Source: Kiritimatiellia bacterium
GTDB taxonomy: Bacteria > Verrucomicrobiota > Kiritimatiellia > UBA8416 > YA12-FULL-48-11
Length of the DNA stretch: 64,000 bases
Direction of reading: 5' to 3'
NCBI GenBank assembly: GCA_028716365.1
Contig: JAQUPZ010000003.1
Location: forward strand, 434,001 to 498,000
The translations under genes and the position numbers were made by a program. Of this stretch, positions 18,610 to 28,529 are shown piece by piece. Numbering within the stretch: the first letter of the stretch is position 1; each line of letters opens with the position of its first letter. The notes beneath the pieces are model-generated. The model had not been told where the DNA came from and ran no database searches. It saw nothing but the letters and a program-made list of their open reading frames with translations.

Positions 18610-19500
18610 TTATGGAATTATTTTGTTCAACGGCAATTCAATAATACCCTCAGCTCCCGCCTTTTTCAACTGCGGAATGATTTCCCTGACAATTTTTTCA
18701 TCGACGACCGATTCAACCGCCACCCAGCCGTTTGAATTGAGTGCACTTACTGTAGGGGCGTGCAATGATGGCAGAATGCCTGTGATGATCGATACTTTAC
18801 CTGCACGTGCATTCATTTTTAACAAAACCTTATTTTCTGCGGCGAGTGCGCCTTTCATCAACATGGCCAACTGTTCAATTTTCGCACGCTTCCATGGAGA
18901 CTTCCAGGTTTCTTTGTTTGCAATCAGCCTGGTACTCGATTCCAGAACGGTTTCGATTATTCGCAGGTTGTTTGCCCGCAGTGAAGATCCTGTTTCGGTA
19001 AGTTCCACAATGGCATCGACAAGCTCCGGTGCCTTTGCTTCAGTTGCGCCCCATGAGAACTCCACATCGGCCTTGATTTTGTTTTTCTTCAAAAACTGCT
19101 TGGTCAGTCCAACTGCTTCTGTAGCAATCCGTTTTCTGTTAAGGTCCTTTAAGGTCTTGATTTTTGATTTCTCGGGGACTGCAACTACCCAGCGTACAGG
19201 TCTGAAACCCTGTTTGGCATATAAAAGCTCTGCAACTTCAAAGACATCGGAATTATTCTCGACGATCCAGTCATAACCTGTAATACCGGCGTCGAGTGTA
19301 CCCAGTTCGACATATCGACTGATTTCTTGTGCACGGATCAATCTGGCTTCGATGGAAGGATCGTCAATGTAAGGAGTATACGACCGTTCGCCGCTTCGAA
19401 CGTTAAAACCAGCTTTTCCCATCATGGAAAAAGTCGGTTCCTGTAAACTTCCTTTCGGTAAACCCAGTACAATTTTTTTGATTTGTAAATTCTGTTTCAT
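18610..19500 (-). CDS. hisG: ATP phosphoribosyltransferase, long form
   Basis: 296 residues. HisG joins ATP and PRPP in the first, feedback-inhibited step of histidine synthesis. The N-terminal catalytic part shows [12 protein letters not shown] and the PRPP-binding region [18 protein letters not shown]. The length and the C-terminal segment ([18 protein letters not shown]) show the long form with its own ACT-like histidine-sensing domain, so no HisZ is needed. It lies 36 bases after purN and 24 bases before the tiny basic gene. No other his gene is in the window. Confidence 0.96.
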   Translation of the reverse strand: MKQNLQIKKIVLGLPKGSLQEPTFSMMGKAGFNVRSGERSYTPYIDDPSIEARLIRAQEISRYVELGTLDAGITGYDWIVENNSDVFEVAELLYAKQGFRPVRWVVAVPEKSKIKTLKDLNRKRIATEAVGLTKQFLKKNKIKADVEFSWGATEAKAPELVDAIVELTETGSSLRANNLRIIETVLESSTRLIANKETWKSPWKRAKIEQLAMLMKGALAAENKVLLKMNARAGKVSIITGILPSLHAPTVSALNSNGWVAVESVVDEKIVREIIPQLKKAGAEGIIELPLNKIIP

Positions 19501-19535
19501 AACGAATGGATATAAGAATAAGTGAAATCGATGGA

Positions 19536-20177
19536 TTAGTCCATATTGATCTTAACACGTCTGCCATCCAGTGAAACTCTGCCTTCCGAGAGTAACTTCA
19601 GGGCTTCCGGATATGCTTTATGTTCCTCGACTTGAATACGTGCGTGAAGGGTTTCCGGAGTGTCGTTTTCAAGGATTGGAACTGCGCGCTGGACTATGAT
19701 TGGGCCGGTATCAGTTCCTTCATTCACGATATGGACAGTACAACCGGCTATTTTTGTTCCGTAGTTAAGTGCTTGCTTCCAGCTTTCCACTCCGGGGAAT
19801 GCCGGCAACAGGGCTGGATGGATGTTAAGTATCCTGCCGGCAAACGCTTCCAGCATGCCTTTCTTGATGATACGCATGAAACCGGCGAGGACGATGACTT
19901 CTGCGCCGTATTTCCTGAGTTCGGACAGGTAATTCTGTTCAGCTTTACCCTCAAGCTTGGTTTTGAAGGGCGCGGCACTGATGTATTCGGCTGGAATGCC
20001 ATGTTTCTGGGCTCGTTCAAGAATGAATGCATTTTTTACATCGGATATGATACAGACTATCCTCGCGTTCAATGTACCGGCTCTTATTGCGTCGATGATT
20101 GATTGGCAATTACTTCCTTTACCTGAACCGAGGACTGCAATCTTGAGCGGTGGACGATTCTTGTTTGACTGTTGCAT
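19536..20177 (-). CDS. purN: phosphoribosylglycinamide formyltransferase
   Basis: 213 residues. PurN formylates GAR using 10-formyl-tetrahydrofolate in purine synthesis. Recognisable elements are [13 protein letters not shown] (PRPP-moiety binding), [13 protein letters not shown] with the catalytic Asn and His, and GTDTGPII with the catalytic Asp. Length fits the family. The ATG at 20177 has GGAGAA about nine bases upstream; a TTG at 20192 is less likely. It is the first gene of a minus-strand run continuing into hisG. Confidence 0.95.
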   Translation of the reverse strand: MQQSNKNRPPLKIAVLGSGKGSNCQSIIDAIRAGTLNARIVCIISDVKNAFILERAQKHGIPAEYISAAPFKTKLEGKAEQNYLSELRKYGAEVIVLAGFMRIIKKGMLEAFAGRILNIHPALLPAFPGVESWKQALNYGTKIAGCTVHIVNEGTDTGPIIVQRAVPILENDTPETLHARIQVEEHKAYPEALKLLSEGRVSLDGRRVKINMD

Positions 20178-20245
20178 GAAATTATTCTCCAAATCAGTTA
20201 AAAACTATCACACTATACTGCTAATTGGCAATCAAATCGCCATGC

Positions 20246-20271
20246 TTGACATGAATTTCTGTTAATATAAT
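20246..20271 (+). promoter_or_regulatory. candidate promoter of tRNA-Val
   Basis: TTGACA (20246-20251) and TATAAT (20266-20271) both match the consensus exactly, 15 bases before the mature tRNA. The spacer is only 14 bases, shorter than the usual 16-18, so the true -35 may differ. Confidence 0.5.
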
Positions 20272-20285
20272 CTCCTGCTGTTTTG

Positions 20286-20361
20286 GGGCGGTTAGCTCAA
20301 TTGGCAGAGCGCCAGCTTTACACGCTGGATGTTACAGGTTCAAATCCTGTACCGCCCACCA
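20286..20361 (+). tRNA. tRNA-Val (anticodon UAC)
   Basis: A 76-base cloverleaf: acceptor stem GGGCGGT/ACCGCCC, D arm GCTC/GAGC, anticodon stem CCAGC/GCTGG around the loop TTTACAC (anticodon TAC), and a T arm with the TTCAAAT loop closed by ACAGG/CCTGT. The CCA end is encoded (20359-20361). It stands alone, between divergent purN and the following TPR gene. No integrase or duplicated 3' end is seen, so it is not an obvious integration site. Confidence 0.97.
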
Positions 20362-20525
20362 TGAATTGTCTGATTTTCAAATGTATTTTGGATGATGCTT
20401 TGGGTTGTTTTGATTGATATTTTTGGATGATTGAATCGTTAATTTTCGTTATTCTCCTGTCCGGAAGTGGATGCTATAATCTCTTTCAAAAAGTTACCTC
20501 GATAGAATAGTGACGGAGAGTCCTG

Positions 20526-21302
20526 ATGAATGGTTATTTGAGAATGAAGCTGATGGAATACCTGTTTATATGCTGGGTTGTTATTCCTTCCGTACATTTC
20601 GCTGCCGCCGCCAATGAAATTGACCAGATGTTCAATGTCGAGGATCCCATACAGAAGAAAATTTCTGTCAACCAGCAGAAGATTACTACTGAACAACCTT
20701 CTGTAATCAAACGGGCAAAACCAGAGAGGAGGATTTCGAATGTTCCTTTGACGGCTGAAGAATCAAGACAAAATAACCAGGTAATTGTTTTGCCGAAGAA
20801 GGAAATAGAACCTGCAGAAATCAAGCCGCTGGAACAGGTGAAACCGGTTACGGCGCGGAGAGAAAGTACTGTTACGGAAATTCCCGCAGAGACCAAGTCG
20901 TCAATCGTTGGGGATATCGCGCCGAGTATTGCTTTGTTGCGCAGGGAGTTGACGCTCCGGGATCAGGAGCTCGCAAATGCCAACGGGGAAATCGAAAGGC
21001 TTAAAGATGTTGTCAGGAAAATTCTATACGCCAGCAGACGTGAGTCCCTGGTTTTTCATTACAATATGGCGGCCATATATCGTGCCAGTATGATGTACAA
21101 AAAGGCTGAGGAGGAATACCTGAAAGCCCTTGCGATTGATCCGGCAGATGCCGGGGTGCATTATAACCTGGCGATTCTTTATGATGATAATTTCAAGAAC
21201 AAAAAAAAGGCCAAGTTCCATTACGAAAAATTTCTGGAATTGGCTCCTGACGATCCTGACGCACCTAAAGTCCGCGAATGGCTGGCAACAATGATTCAAT
21301 GA
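20526..21302 (+). CDS. exported TPR protein with coiled-coil segment
   Basis: 258 residues with an N-terminal signal (hydrophobic about 8-28, AAA at its end), a charged Pro/Glu-rich region, a short coiled coil (about 140-165, LLRRELTLRDQELANANGEI) and two or three C-terminal TPR units (FHYNMAAIYRASMMYKKAEEEY, HYNLAILYDDNFKNKKKAKFHY). A GGAGAG ribosome-binding site precedes the ATG. It is the only plus-strand gene in its neighbourhood. It probably acts as a periplasmic assembly or scaffold factor, resembling YbgF/CpoB in layout but not clearly that protein. Confidence 0.75.
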   Translation: MNGYLRMKLMEYLFICWVVIPSVHFAAAANEIDQMFNVEDPIQKKISVNQQKITTEQPSVIKRAKPERRISNVPLTAEESRQNNQVIVLPKKEIEPAEIKPLEQVKPVTARRESTVTEIPAETKSSIVGDIAPSIALLRRELTLRDQELANANGEIERLKDVVRKILYASRRESLVFHYNMAAIYRASMMYKKAEEEYLKALAIDPADAGVHYNLAILYDDNFKNKKKAKFHYEKFLELAPDDPDAPKVREWLATMIQ

Positions 21303-21432
21303 GATGCTTCCACGTGATCATATTTGTGATTATCACGCGGTCAGTTCTTTTCGCCGATCAACATTACATCATTATCCTTTAATCCGGAGACAGACTCACT
21401 GTCATATGGGATATAAGGGTTTGTTCTAGTTC

Positions 21433-21834
21433 TTATTTCTTGAGCAGATCCCGTATTTCACCCAGCAGTTTTTCCTCGTTGGATGGCGCGGGAGGCGCCA
21501 CGGGCGCCGACTCCTGTTTGCGGCGCAAGGCATTGATTCCCTTTACAAGCAGAAACACGGCAATGGCAACGATAATGAAATCCACCATTGTGTTGATGAA
21601 TATACCATATTTTATTTCTACTGCAGCCGCATCCGGCTTCAGCGGCGAATGCATTGCGATCTTCAGAGCAGAAAAATCTACACCTCCCAAAATCATGCCG
21701 AGTGGCGGCATCAGTACGTCGGTGACCAGTGAATTGACGATCTTGCCAAAGGATGCCCCGATGATGATACCGACCGCCATGTCTACCACGTTACCTTTGA
21801 CTGCAAACTCTTTAAATTCTTTAATCATACCCAT
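21433..21834 (-). CDS. mscL: large-conductance mechanosensitive channel
   Basis: 133 residues. MscL is the inner-membrane tension-gated pore that releases solutes on osmotic downshock. The N-terminal amphipathic helix ([20 protein letters not shown]), the first pore helix with [16 protein letters not shown], the second helix [16 protein letters not shown] and the C-terminal [11 protein letters not shown] bundle are all present. The ATG at 21834 has AGGAGA eight bases upstream; the longer upstream frame has no signal of use. It lies 43 bases after the AsmA-like gene on the same strand, probably cotranscribed. Confidence 0.97.
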   Translation of the reverse strand: MGMIKEFKEFAVKGNVVDMAVGIIIGASFGKIVNSLVTDVLMPPLGMILGGVDFSALKIAMHSPLKPDAAAVEIKYGIFINTMVDFIIVAIAVFLLVKGINALRRKQESAPVAPPAPSNEEKLLGEIRDLLKK

Positions 21835-21877
21835 GTTACAGTTCTCCTCTTCTTTCTGAGTGTTACGGTTACATTTT

Positions 21878-22783
21878 CTACTTGTCCTTTGCTTCGGGCT
21901 TCTTCTCCTTATCACCGAGGCCGATCAATCCCTTTACACCGCCGACCACCTTGCCGGCTCCCTTACCCACAGCATCCACCGTCTTCCCGGCTGCGTCCAC
22001 GGCACCTTTACTTACTGCATCCACTGCTTTTCCGGCTGTATCTACCGTTTTTCCAGCGGCATCCATTGCACCCTTGCCGACAGCTTCTACTCCGTCCCCA
22101 ACCAGATTCAGTGAGCCGGTAACGATTTTTGTCGCGGAATCAGCAATCGCACCCAATACGCGTTTGATAACTTCGACAGGTGAAGCGCCCTGACTGTCTT
22201 TTTCCCTGCCGATACCGGTCAGATGGATAGGCGGTAATGGAATAGGCGCGGCGGCCCCCATGGCTACTTTAGCGCTCAATCGCACCATCGCACCTTCAAT
22301 AAGGAAATCATCGATTATCACTTTCTTGCCTTTATCATCCCCTTTGTCCTTCTTTGATTTTTCTTCCGCTTGGGGCTTTTTTGTTGATTCATTACCTGAA
22401 ACCTGTTCCAGGATTTTCCCGATATTACTTTTGCCGATACCCATCTCGTATGTGATCTTTGGATCTTTGACATAAAACCGCTTGATTACAATTGTGTCAC
22501 TCAAAAGGGATTTCATGTCGATATCTATCGTGATTTCGCCCACACTGATCGCGTTTTCGGTCTTGAAACCCTCCGGATTGCCCAGCACAAAACCCTTGAG
22601 CGAGAACAGGCCTTTTACCAGCTGAATATTGGCCTGCTCCAACTTGATCGGGACACCGACTATTGCCGGTCCAGCTTTTTCCACTGTTACTTTAACAACC
22701 GACCCTAGATAAAATTTAGCCACAAAAACTAGTGCTATCAACAGGACGACCAGAACCACACCGATCCATTTTAGCCATTTCAT
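21878..22783 (-). CDS. AsmA-like membrane protein with LEA-like C-terminal repeats
   Basis: 301 residues. One N-terminal membrane segment (about 5-28) is followed by an AsmA/DUF748-like beta region ([43 protein letters not shown]), then a Lys/Glu-rich linker and a tail (about 205-285) with repeating [13 protein letters not shown] and [10 protein letters not shown] units in a roughly 11-residue rhythm, like LEA or apolipoprotein amphipathic helices. The start at 22783 has AAAGGAG five bases upstream. Coupling with mscL suggests a stress- or envelope-tension-related role, which is inference. Confidence 0.75.
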   Translation of the reverse strand: MKWLKWIGVVLVVLLIALVFVAKFYLGSVVKVTVEKAGPAIVGVPIKLEQANIQLVKGLFSLKGFVLGNPEGFKTENAISVGEITIDIDMKSLLSDTIVIKRFYVKDPKITYEMGIGKSNIGKILEQVSGNESTKKPQAEEKSKKDKGDDKGKKVIIDDFLIEGAMVRLSAKVAMGAAAPIPLPPIHLTGIGREKDSQGASPVEVIKRVLGAIADSATKIVTGSLNLVGDGVEAVGKGAMDAAGKTVDTAGKAVDAVSKGAVDAAGKTVDAVGKGAGKVVGGVKGLIGLGDKEKKPEAKDK

Positions 22784-22929
22784 CGTTACTCCTTTATTAT
22801 TTAACGCAGTTTCGAAAGTACTGCAGGCAGTCATACCCTATTAGGTTTTTTGTCTAGAATCGACCTTTTTTTTCATGTTGTAACTAGTTGTTAATCAAAT
22901 ATATCTGAAAGTAATAGCTGGACGGAATG

Positions 22930-23952
22930 TTATCTTTTTGCGGTTGCCGGATCGAAAGGTTCGTCCAGTTTGAGAGGGGCGAAAACCGTTTTGATAGTGA
23001 TCAAATCTTCATCAGTTAGCGAGACATTTGCCGCTTGAACATTGGCTTTTGCCTGGTCGCCATTACGGGCGCCGACAATCGCGGCTGTTACGCCAGGTTG
23101 ATGCAATACCCAGGCAATGGCAATGTCACCCAATGCGGCGTCGTTCCTTGTAGCGATAGGTTTTATTTTCTCAAGGGCATCCAGAACTTCCCGGCGTTTT
23201 TTGGGCTGGAACCATGGCCGGTTCTTGCGCGTATCGCTGTCCGGAAACTGTTTATCCATTCCGATTTTTCCGGTAAGAAGACCCATTTCCATCGGGCTGT
23301 AACAAATGACACCGACATTGTGTTCTTTACAGAAGGGAAGAATATCATTCTCAATGTCACGCGATAGAAGGCTATACTTGGGTTGGTTGGAGGCGAGGGG
23401 ACCATGTTTGAGCCATTCTTTCGTCTGTTCAACGGAGAAATTACTTACACCAAAAGCCCGTATCTTGCCTTTCCCTCGCAGTTCCATGAATGCCTCGACG
23501 GTTTCCTCAATGGGAGTATTAGGATCAGGCCAATGGCACTGGTATAAATCAATCACATCAATATCAAGCCGTTTGAGGCTCTCGTCGCATTCCCGGAAAA
23601 TGGATTTCTTTCTGAGACACCGGTTTACCTGGACGGGTTTGCCGTTGTTATCCCTGGTTTCAAAAAAAAGAGTACTTTCCTTACGTCCATCCCATACCAA
23701 TCCGCACTTTGTGGCGATAATAAGTTTGCTTCTTTTACCACGGATTGCTTTCCCCACAAGTTCTTCGCTGAGTCCAAAACCGTATACGGCGGCAGTGTCG
23801 ATGCAATTAATTCCTGCATCGATGGAAGCCTGGATGGCTTTGTCGGCATCATTGTGTTCGGTTCCACCCCAGAGCCATCCGCCAAGCGCCCAAGTACCCA
23901 TGATTATAGGTGTTATTTCAATATCACTATTGCCAAGTTTACGCAGTTTCAT
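22930..23952 (-). CDS. aldo/keto reductase
   Basis: 340 residues of the NAD(P)H-dependent aldo/keto reductase fold. The full catalytic tetrad is visible: D52 and Y57 in CIDTAAVYG, K82 in IATKCG and H140 in LYQCHWPD. It would reduce an aldehyde or ketone in the cytoplasm; the substrate cannot be told. An insertion around residues 86-112 carries extra Cys/Arg. The ATG at 23952 is used rather than the TTG at 23961. It lies 18 bases after the Snf2-type gene on the same strand. Confidence 0.93.
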   Translation of the reverse strand: MKLRKLGNSDIEITPIIMGTWALGGWLWGGTEHNDADKAIQASIDAGINCIDTAAVYGFGLSEELVGKAIRGKRSKLIIATKCGLVWDGRKESTLFFETRDNNGKPVQVNRCLRKKSIFRECDESLKRLDIDVIDLYQCHWPDPNTPIEETVEAFMELRGKGKIRAFGVSNFSVEQTKEWLKHGPLASNQPKYSLLSRDIENDILPFCKEHNVGVICYSPMEMGLLTGKIGMDKQFPDSDTRKNRPWFQPKKRREVLDALEKIKPIATRNDAALGDIAIAWVLHQPGVTAAIVGARNGDQAKANVQAANVSLTDEDLITIKTVFAPLKLDEPFDPATAKR

Positions 23953-23970
23953 GACCAGCAAGCCTCATTT

Positions 23971-26900
23971 CTATTCTGCCAGTAGTTCCTGGATATCATC
24001 CCAGGTCAGGTTCTGCATCACGCCTTCATCCGAAGTCAACGTTGCATCAATAATAGCCTGTTTCTTCCTCTGCATGGCAAGGACTTTTTCTTCGACAGTA
24101 CCGCGGGTGATAAGCTTGATACTATAAACTGTTTTTTTCTGGCCGATTCTATAAGCACGATCCGTTGCCTGGTCTTCCACAGCCGGATTCCACCAGGGAT
24201 CAAAATGAACAACCATGTCTGCACCGGTAAGGTTCAAGCCGGTCCCTCCGGCCTTCAGACTGATCAGGAAGAGAGGAATGTCGCGCTGGCTGTTAAATTG
24301 ATGTACCACCTGCATGCGTTCCTTCGTTGAGCCATCAAGGTAGCAGTAGGTTAGACCGTTTTTCTCCAGTTCTTTCCTGAGGATTGTCAACATGCCGACA
24401 AACTGGCTGAAGACGAGAATGCGATGTCCACCATCCAATGCCTCGTCAAGAAGTTCGAAGAAAAGATCCATTTTTGCGGATGGTTGTTTTGCCTTGAGGT
24501 TTGGCAGTTTTAGGAGATCAAGGTGGCAGCATATCTGACGCAAGCGCATAAGGATGGTAAGGATTTCCATGCGGCATTTATTGAATCCCATCTTTGAAAC
24601 CATGCCGGTGATCTTCTGGCGTGAAACCGCGAGTAATTCCCTGTAAACTGCCTGTTGATCTCCAGAGAGAGCACAGGACGATATTTTCTGAATCTTTGGT
24701 GGCAGATCCTTGGCAACTTCGCTTTTAAGCCGGCGCAGAAGGAATGGATGGAGTTTCCTTCGCAGCTTGGCCTGGGCAACTTCACCTTCTGCGGCTCCTT
24801 CTGCGATGGGGGATTCGTAATGGAGTTTGAAGGTATCATGAGAACCGAGATAGCCAGGCATCAGGAAATCCATGATAGACCAGAGGTCTGAAACACTATT
24901 CTCGATCGGTGTACCGGTGAGTACAAGTCTGTGATAAGCCTTAATCTGCTTGGCCGCCAGAGCATTTTGCGTGGACCGGTTTTTTATGTGCTGGGCTTCG
25001 TCGAGAATTGCTGCAGAGAACTGATAGTCGGTGAATTTTTCAACATCGCGCCGGAGTATCGCATAGGAAGTTACGGCAATGTCCGTATTATTTAACTGTT
25101 GCCATCGGTCCTGCCGTTCTGAACCGGTAAGGTTGAGTATCTTCATGTCCGGGACAAATTTTGCCGCTTCTTCTGTCCAGTTTTCAACCAGGCTTGTAGG
25201 ACACACAATCAACGCAGGTTTATTTTTTGCGTCCGGGTGTTTGCGCTGAAGTTGGAGCCATGCGAGTGCTTCTAATGTCTTACCCAGTCCCATTTCATCG
25301 GCCAGTAAGCCGCAGAATCCATTTACTTCCATGAATTTCAGCCAGCTCACCCCGTATTTCTGATATGGACGGAGAATGCTATCAAGTGGTTCTCGAAGTT
25401 TAACTGGCTCAATCTCGATCGTACGGTTGTATTGTCCTGCCCGTGAGCGCCATGAAGGAGTGTCTTCAATATCGACACCATCAAGCGATTCCAGCGCCGA
25501 TTTGACAAAGGGCGCATAAATATTTGCAAGTCGGAAGTGGCCGGGGATATTGCTGTCCTGGCTTGCGCAATCAGAGAAAATATTCTGCATTGAATTAACG
25601 GCGTCAGAGTCAATGAGATATGTTTTGCCGTTTTTCTCCAGAAAGGAGTCACCCTTGCGAAGGGCCAGCTGAATATCGGCCTGAGAGAGGCTTGTCCCTT
25701 CAGGAGTTTCGAAATTAAAACCAATATCAAACCACTTTCCGTCTTTGGAATCCGAAACATGTACTACCGGCGTGGCAAAGTTAATGGTTTCCATGTAGGG
25801 TGATACTTTACCCTCCAGGTTTATCTGCCAGCCACGTCGGCGAAGTGAGGGTAAATGTGTTCCCATGAAATTCAGGACCAGACGGTTGCCGACAATACTT
25901 GCAAGCTGATCGCCGCGTTCGCCGGTGAATCCAGTCTGAGACAGCAATTCAAGAGCCCTTTTTTCTCGAGCCGGATTTCTTATAGAATAACGCATCAGGT
26001 CGTTTGGGTCGGGAATAGCAAAGTGTTCTTTTGGGTCAGGCTTGCATGCAGTAAGTTCTGTTTCTCCGTATCGTGCGTAAAGGATGGCCGACATTGATGC
26101 AGGACTGCCACGAACCAGAAGACGCATTTTCGGTATTCCGGGATCGATGGTGAATAGATCAGACGAAAGGTCGGTTTCGATTCGTGTATGTTTTGAAAGG
26201 AGCGGTAGCTCCTGATTGAGGAATCGCGGCACATCTGGTCGTGCAATGATTACCGGTTCCCGGTAGATTGGGTGATAGGGTTCAGGAAGAACGTTTGCCA
26301 GCGGCCACAGGTTGTCCGCTCCATAAACCCAACCGGCTTTCCTCGCAACCATGTAGAAAGGAAATTGACCTGCTGGCATGAAAGGCAGTTCAGTATGTGC
26401 CATCAGGATTAATTCCCCGTTCTCGTGGTCGATATCCATATGTATGAAAGTTGTCATCGCTGTTTCGTTTATGGTTATGGACTGGCCGTCAGCATATGGG
26501 AGAGTCTTTCCTGCATGAAGACGGATAATGTTCAGAAAATCGTGTTGCGTCAGGGACAGTTGCCCCTTGGCTGGTCCTTCGGCGATGTCTTCGAGCACAA
26601 ACAGGATGGATTTGTCCTGTTTACTGAAAGATAAGGGAATATCTCGAGGTGTTTGATCGATCGGAAGGATCTTTTCCTGGAATTCAACTTCGCAAGTCAC
26701 ATGGATTCGTCCGTTGCGCCATGCATCTATCCATCCTTTTTCCAGGGTGATAATGAGTCTTGCAGGAATTGCGCCTGGTGTTTCCAGGGATACACGGCGG
26801 ATATATTTTGACTCGTCAAGTACAGCCAGTCTGGCAGCGCGTTTCGTTTCGGCTTCTTTTTTTGCATCACGATTTGGATCGGCGGCCCGACGAACCAATG

Positions 26901-27165
26901 TTACACCAAGTGCAATGACGTGGCTACAGATTGTGCCGCGTTCTTTATTGGCGAAACATGGACAAAGGCTTTCGACATGACCGTCAGGAAGGATTTTCAG
27001 CGAAGTTTTCAGAGGGCGATTGTTCCACAGAACAGCACCCCTGATGAAAGGCGGTTCATAAACAGCTTCAACTACGAGGCCTTTTTGAACCATTATCTCA
27101 GCATCGCGTAGAACCTGCGATCCTGCCCAATTTTCCAGCATTTTCAATGTAAACGGCGGTTTCAT
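23971..27165 (-). CDS. SWIM-domain Snf2-family DNA translocase
   Basis: 1064 residues. An N-terminal SWIM zinc finger (C68-x-C70 ... C80-x-H82) is followed by a long middle region and a C-terminal Snf2 ATPase: LRPYQKYGVSWL, Walker A DEMGLGKT near residue 622, the DEAQ box in ILDEAQHIKN near 715, then the helicase-C half with RILVFSQF, GGTGLNLTGAD and DRAYRIGQ. Family members translocate on double-stranded DNA and remodel protein-DNA complexes; the bacterial role is poorly known. No restriction or defence gene is adjacent. The neighbouring aldo/keto reductase is probably only cotranscribed. Confidence 0.95.
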   Translation of the reverse strand: MKPPFTLKMLENWAGSQVLRDAEIMVQKGLVVEAVYEPPFIRGAVLWNNRPLKTSLKILPDGHVESLCPCFANKERGTICSHVIALGVTLVRRAADPNRDAKKEAETKRAARLAVLDESKYIRRVSLETPGAIPARLIITLEKGWIDAWRNGRIHVTCEVEFQEKILPIDQTPRDIPLSFSKQDKSILFVLEDIAEGPAKGQLSLTQHDFLNIIRLHAGKTLPYADGQSITINETAMTTFIHMDIDHENGELILMAHTELPFMPAGQFPFYMVARKAGWVYGADNLWPLANVLPEPYHPIYREPVIIARPDVPRFLNQELPLLSKHTRIETDLSSDLFTIDPGIPKMRLLVRGSPASMSAILYARYGETELTACKPDPKEHFAIPDPNDLMRYSIRNPAREKRALELLSQTGFTGERGDQLASIVGNRLVLNFMGTHLPSLRRRGWQINLEGKVSPYMETINFATPVVHVSDSKDGKWFDIGFNFETPEGTSLSQADIQLALRKGDSFLEKNGKTYLIDSDAVNSMQNIFSDCASQDSNIPGHFRLANIYAPFVKSALESLDGVDIEDTPSWRSRAGQYNRTIEIEPVKLREPLDSILRPYQKYGVSWLKFMEVNGFCGLLADEMGLGKTLEALAWLQLQRKHPDAKNKPALIVCPTSLVENWTEEAAKFVPDMKILNLTGSERQDRWQQLNNTDIAVTSYAILRRDVEKFTDYQFSAAILDEAQHIKNRSTQNALAAKQIKAYHRLVLTGTPIENSVSDLWSIMDFLMPGYLGSHDTFKLHYESPIAEGAAEGEVAQAKLRRKLHPFLLRRLKSEVAKDLPPKIQKISSCALSGDQQAVYRELLAVSRQKITGMVSKMGFNKCRMEILTILMRLRQICCHLDLLKLPNLKAKQPSAKMDLFFELLDEALDGGHRILVFSQFVGMLTILRKELEKNGLTYCYLDGSTKERMQVVHQFNSQRDIPLFLISLKAGGTGLNLTGADMVVHFDPWWNPAVEDQATDRAYRIGQKKTVYSIKLITRGTVEEKVLAMQRKKQAIIDATLTSDEGVMQNLTWDDIQELLAE

Positions 27166-27340
27166 TGTTTTTTGTCTGTACCTGTCGTTGTTTCAATAAA
27201 GCGACAAGGGAATTAAGTAGTATCCACGGTATTTTATTTTCTTCAAGTATGAAACTGAAGATGGACAAATAATCAGGAAGAGCTGATTATAATTAATTGG
27301 GGAATAAACCAATAAAATAAGAGGTCCGTTCGTAGTAGTG

Positions 27341-27907
27341 ATGAATGGTAACGTATACGTGGACAACGAACCTGATTTGATACGACGGCTGCAGGACGGT
27401 GATATTGAAGCCTTTGACAGGCTCTTTGAACAGCATCGCCGGGGAATGCTTGTTTACGTGGAAGGAATGGTGGGAGACCGGTCGCATGCCGAGGATATCG
27501 TCCAGGATTGTTTTGTAGAATTTGTGGAGAAAATCGGGCGGATTAATCCTGAAAAAGGTGCATCGGGATGGTTGTATCGGGTTGCAAGAAACCGCGCGAT
27601 AGATGTTTTGCGGAGACGAAAATTTGAGATCAATCAGAAAGAATGGTCGTGGGGTGAAAAATTAAAGGGGAATGGAGCTATTGAGAAAAACCCGGCCATT
27701 GATCTGATGGAAAAGGAGAGAGAAATAGATGTGCAAAGATTGCTTGGGTCACTGCCGTCGAAAGAACGCGATTTGCTTCTTCTTAGATTTTACAGTGGAT
27801 TATCATTCAGGGAAATTGCCGATATTTTGAGACGGCCGCTTGGCACAGTGTTGTGGCAGGCGCATCGAAGTTTGAAAAAGTTAAAGGAAATAGCAGGTGA
27901 AATGTAA
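27341..27907 (+). CDS. ECF-type RNA polymerase sigma factor
   Basis: 188 residues with sigma-70 region 2 (HAEDIVQDCFVEFVEKI, then WLYRVARNRAIDVLRRR) and region 4 (LPSKERDLLLLRFYSGLSFREIADILRRPLGTV split by its helix-turn-helix), and no region 1 or 3, the layout of extracytoplasmic-function sigmas. The ATG at 27341 is used; a GTG at 27338 is equally open. It overlaps by 11 bases the following gene for a zinc-finger anti-sigma factor, which would hold it inactive at the membrane until a signal arrives. Confidence 0.93.
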   Translation: MNGNVYVDNEPDLIRRLQDGDIEAFDRLFEQHRRGMLVYVEGMVGDRSHAEDIVQDCFVEFVEKIGRINPEKGASGWLYRVARNRAIDVLRRRKFEINQKEWSWGEKLKGNGAIEKNPAIDLMEKEREIDVQRLLGSLPSKERDLLLLRFYSGLSFREIADILRRPLGTVLWQAHRSLKKLKEIAGEM

Positions 27908-28529
27908 AGAGATAGAAAGATTAATTCTTCAGGGCGATGATAAAGATGTCGAGTTGTTGGATCATCTGAATAATTGTATTAAATGTCGGCAGACTGCAAA
28001 AATATGTCAAAAGCTTACCCGGGCAGGTGAGGTCAGAAAAGACTTCGACCTTTCACTGGGAGAGATACAGGAGACACGTCGGCAGGTGGTTGAAGTGTTG
28101 AACAGGCCGTCATTTGAATCGGACCGCATTTTATTTCCTTTTTTCTCGTGGCGCCTGTTCCCTTATGGCGCCATTACGTTACTTTTGCTTCTTTTAGGAG
28201 TCTTTATATTTTCTGACCAACAAGTCAAAAGAACCGGGAATTCTATTGCCGTCGCAGTTATTGATCCTATGACTGAAATAAACGAAAAAAGGAATTATAT
28301 CGATAGCGGGATTAGAAATTTCAGGAAACAATATCTGACTGCAAGAGATACGCGTAGTTTTGATGAGAGGGCCGATAAGATAAGAAAACAGATTGAACTT
28401 TACTCAACAGCGCTGGAGGAGGAATTAGGAAAGACAGTAAATGGAAAGGAAAAACAGAATAACCATGGAAAAACAACTGAAGGTGTCAATTTACAGCAGG
28501 GAGGAATCAAAGATGAATATACAGCATAA
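27897..28529 (+). CDS. membrane anti-sigma factor with zf-HC2 domain
   Basis: 210 residues. The N-terminal zinc-binding anti-sigma domain shows C3 and H23-x3-C27-x2-C30 (LLDHLNNCIKC). One membrane segment lies at about 90-106, and a periplasmic helical tail follows. It should bind the ECF sigma factor encoded immediately upstream. It starts with GTG inside the end of the sigma gene (11-base overlap) and overlaps the next gene by 17 bases. No sigma-dependent autoregulatory promoter could be picked out with confidence. Confidence 0.88.
   Translation: MKCKEIERLILQGDDKDVELLDHLNNCIKCRQTAKICQKLTRAGEVRKDFDLSLGEIQETRRQVVEVLNRPSFESDRILFPFFSWRLFPYGAITLLLLLLGVFIFSDQQVKRTGNSIAVAVIDPMTEINEKRNYIDSGIRNFRKQYLTARDTRSFDERADKIRKQIELYSTALEEELGKTVNGKEKQNNHGKTTEGVNLQQGGIKDEYTA

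Noticed and set aside
20286-20361. tRNA-Val as an integration site of a mobile element.
   Set aside because: No integrase, no repeated tRNA 3' end and no foreign-looking gene block beside it.
23306-24127. 273-codon plus-strand frame across the aldo/keto reductase and Snf2 genes.
   Set aside because: It spans two well-supported genes on the other strand and its product is low-complexity Ser/Leu/Pro without motifs.
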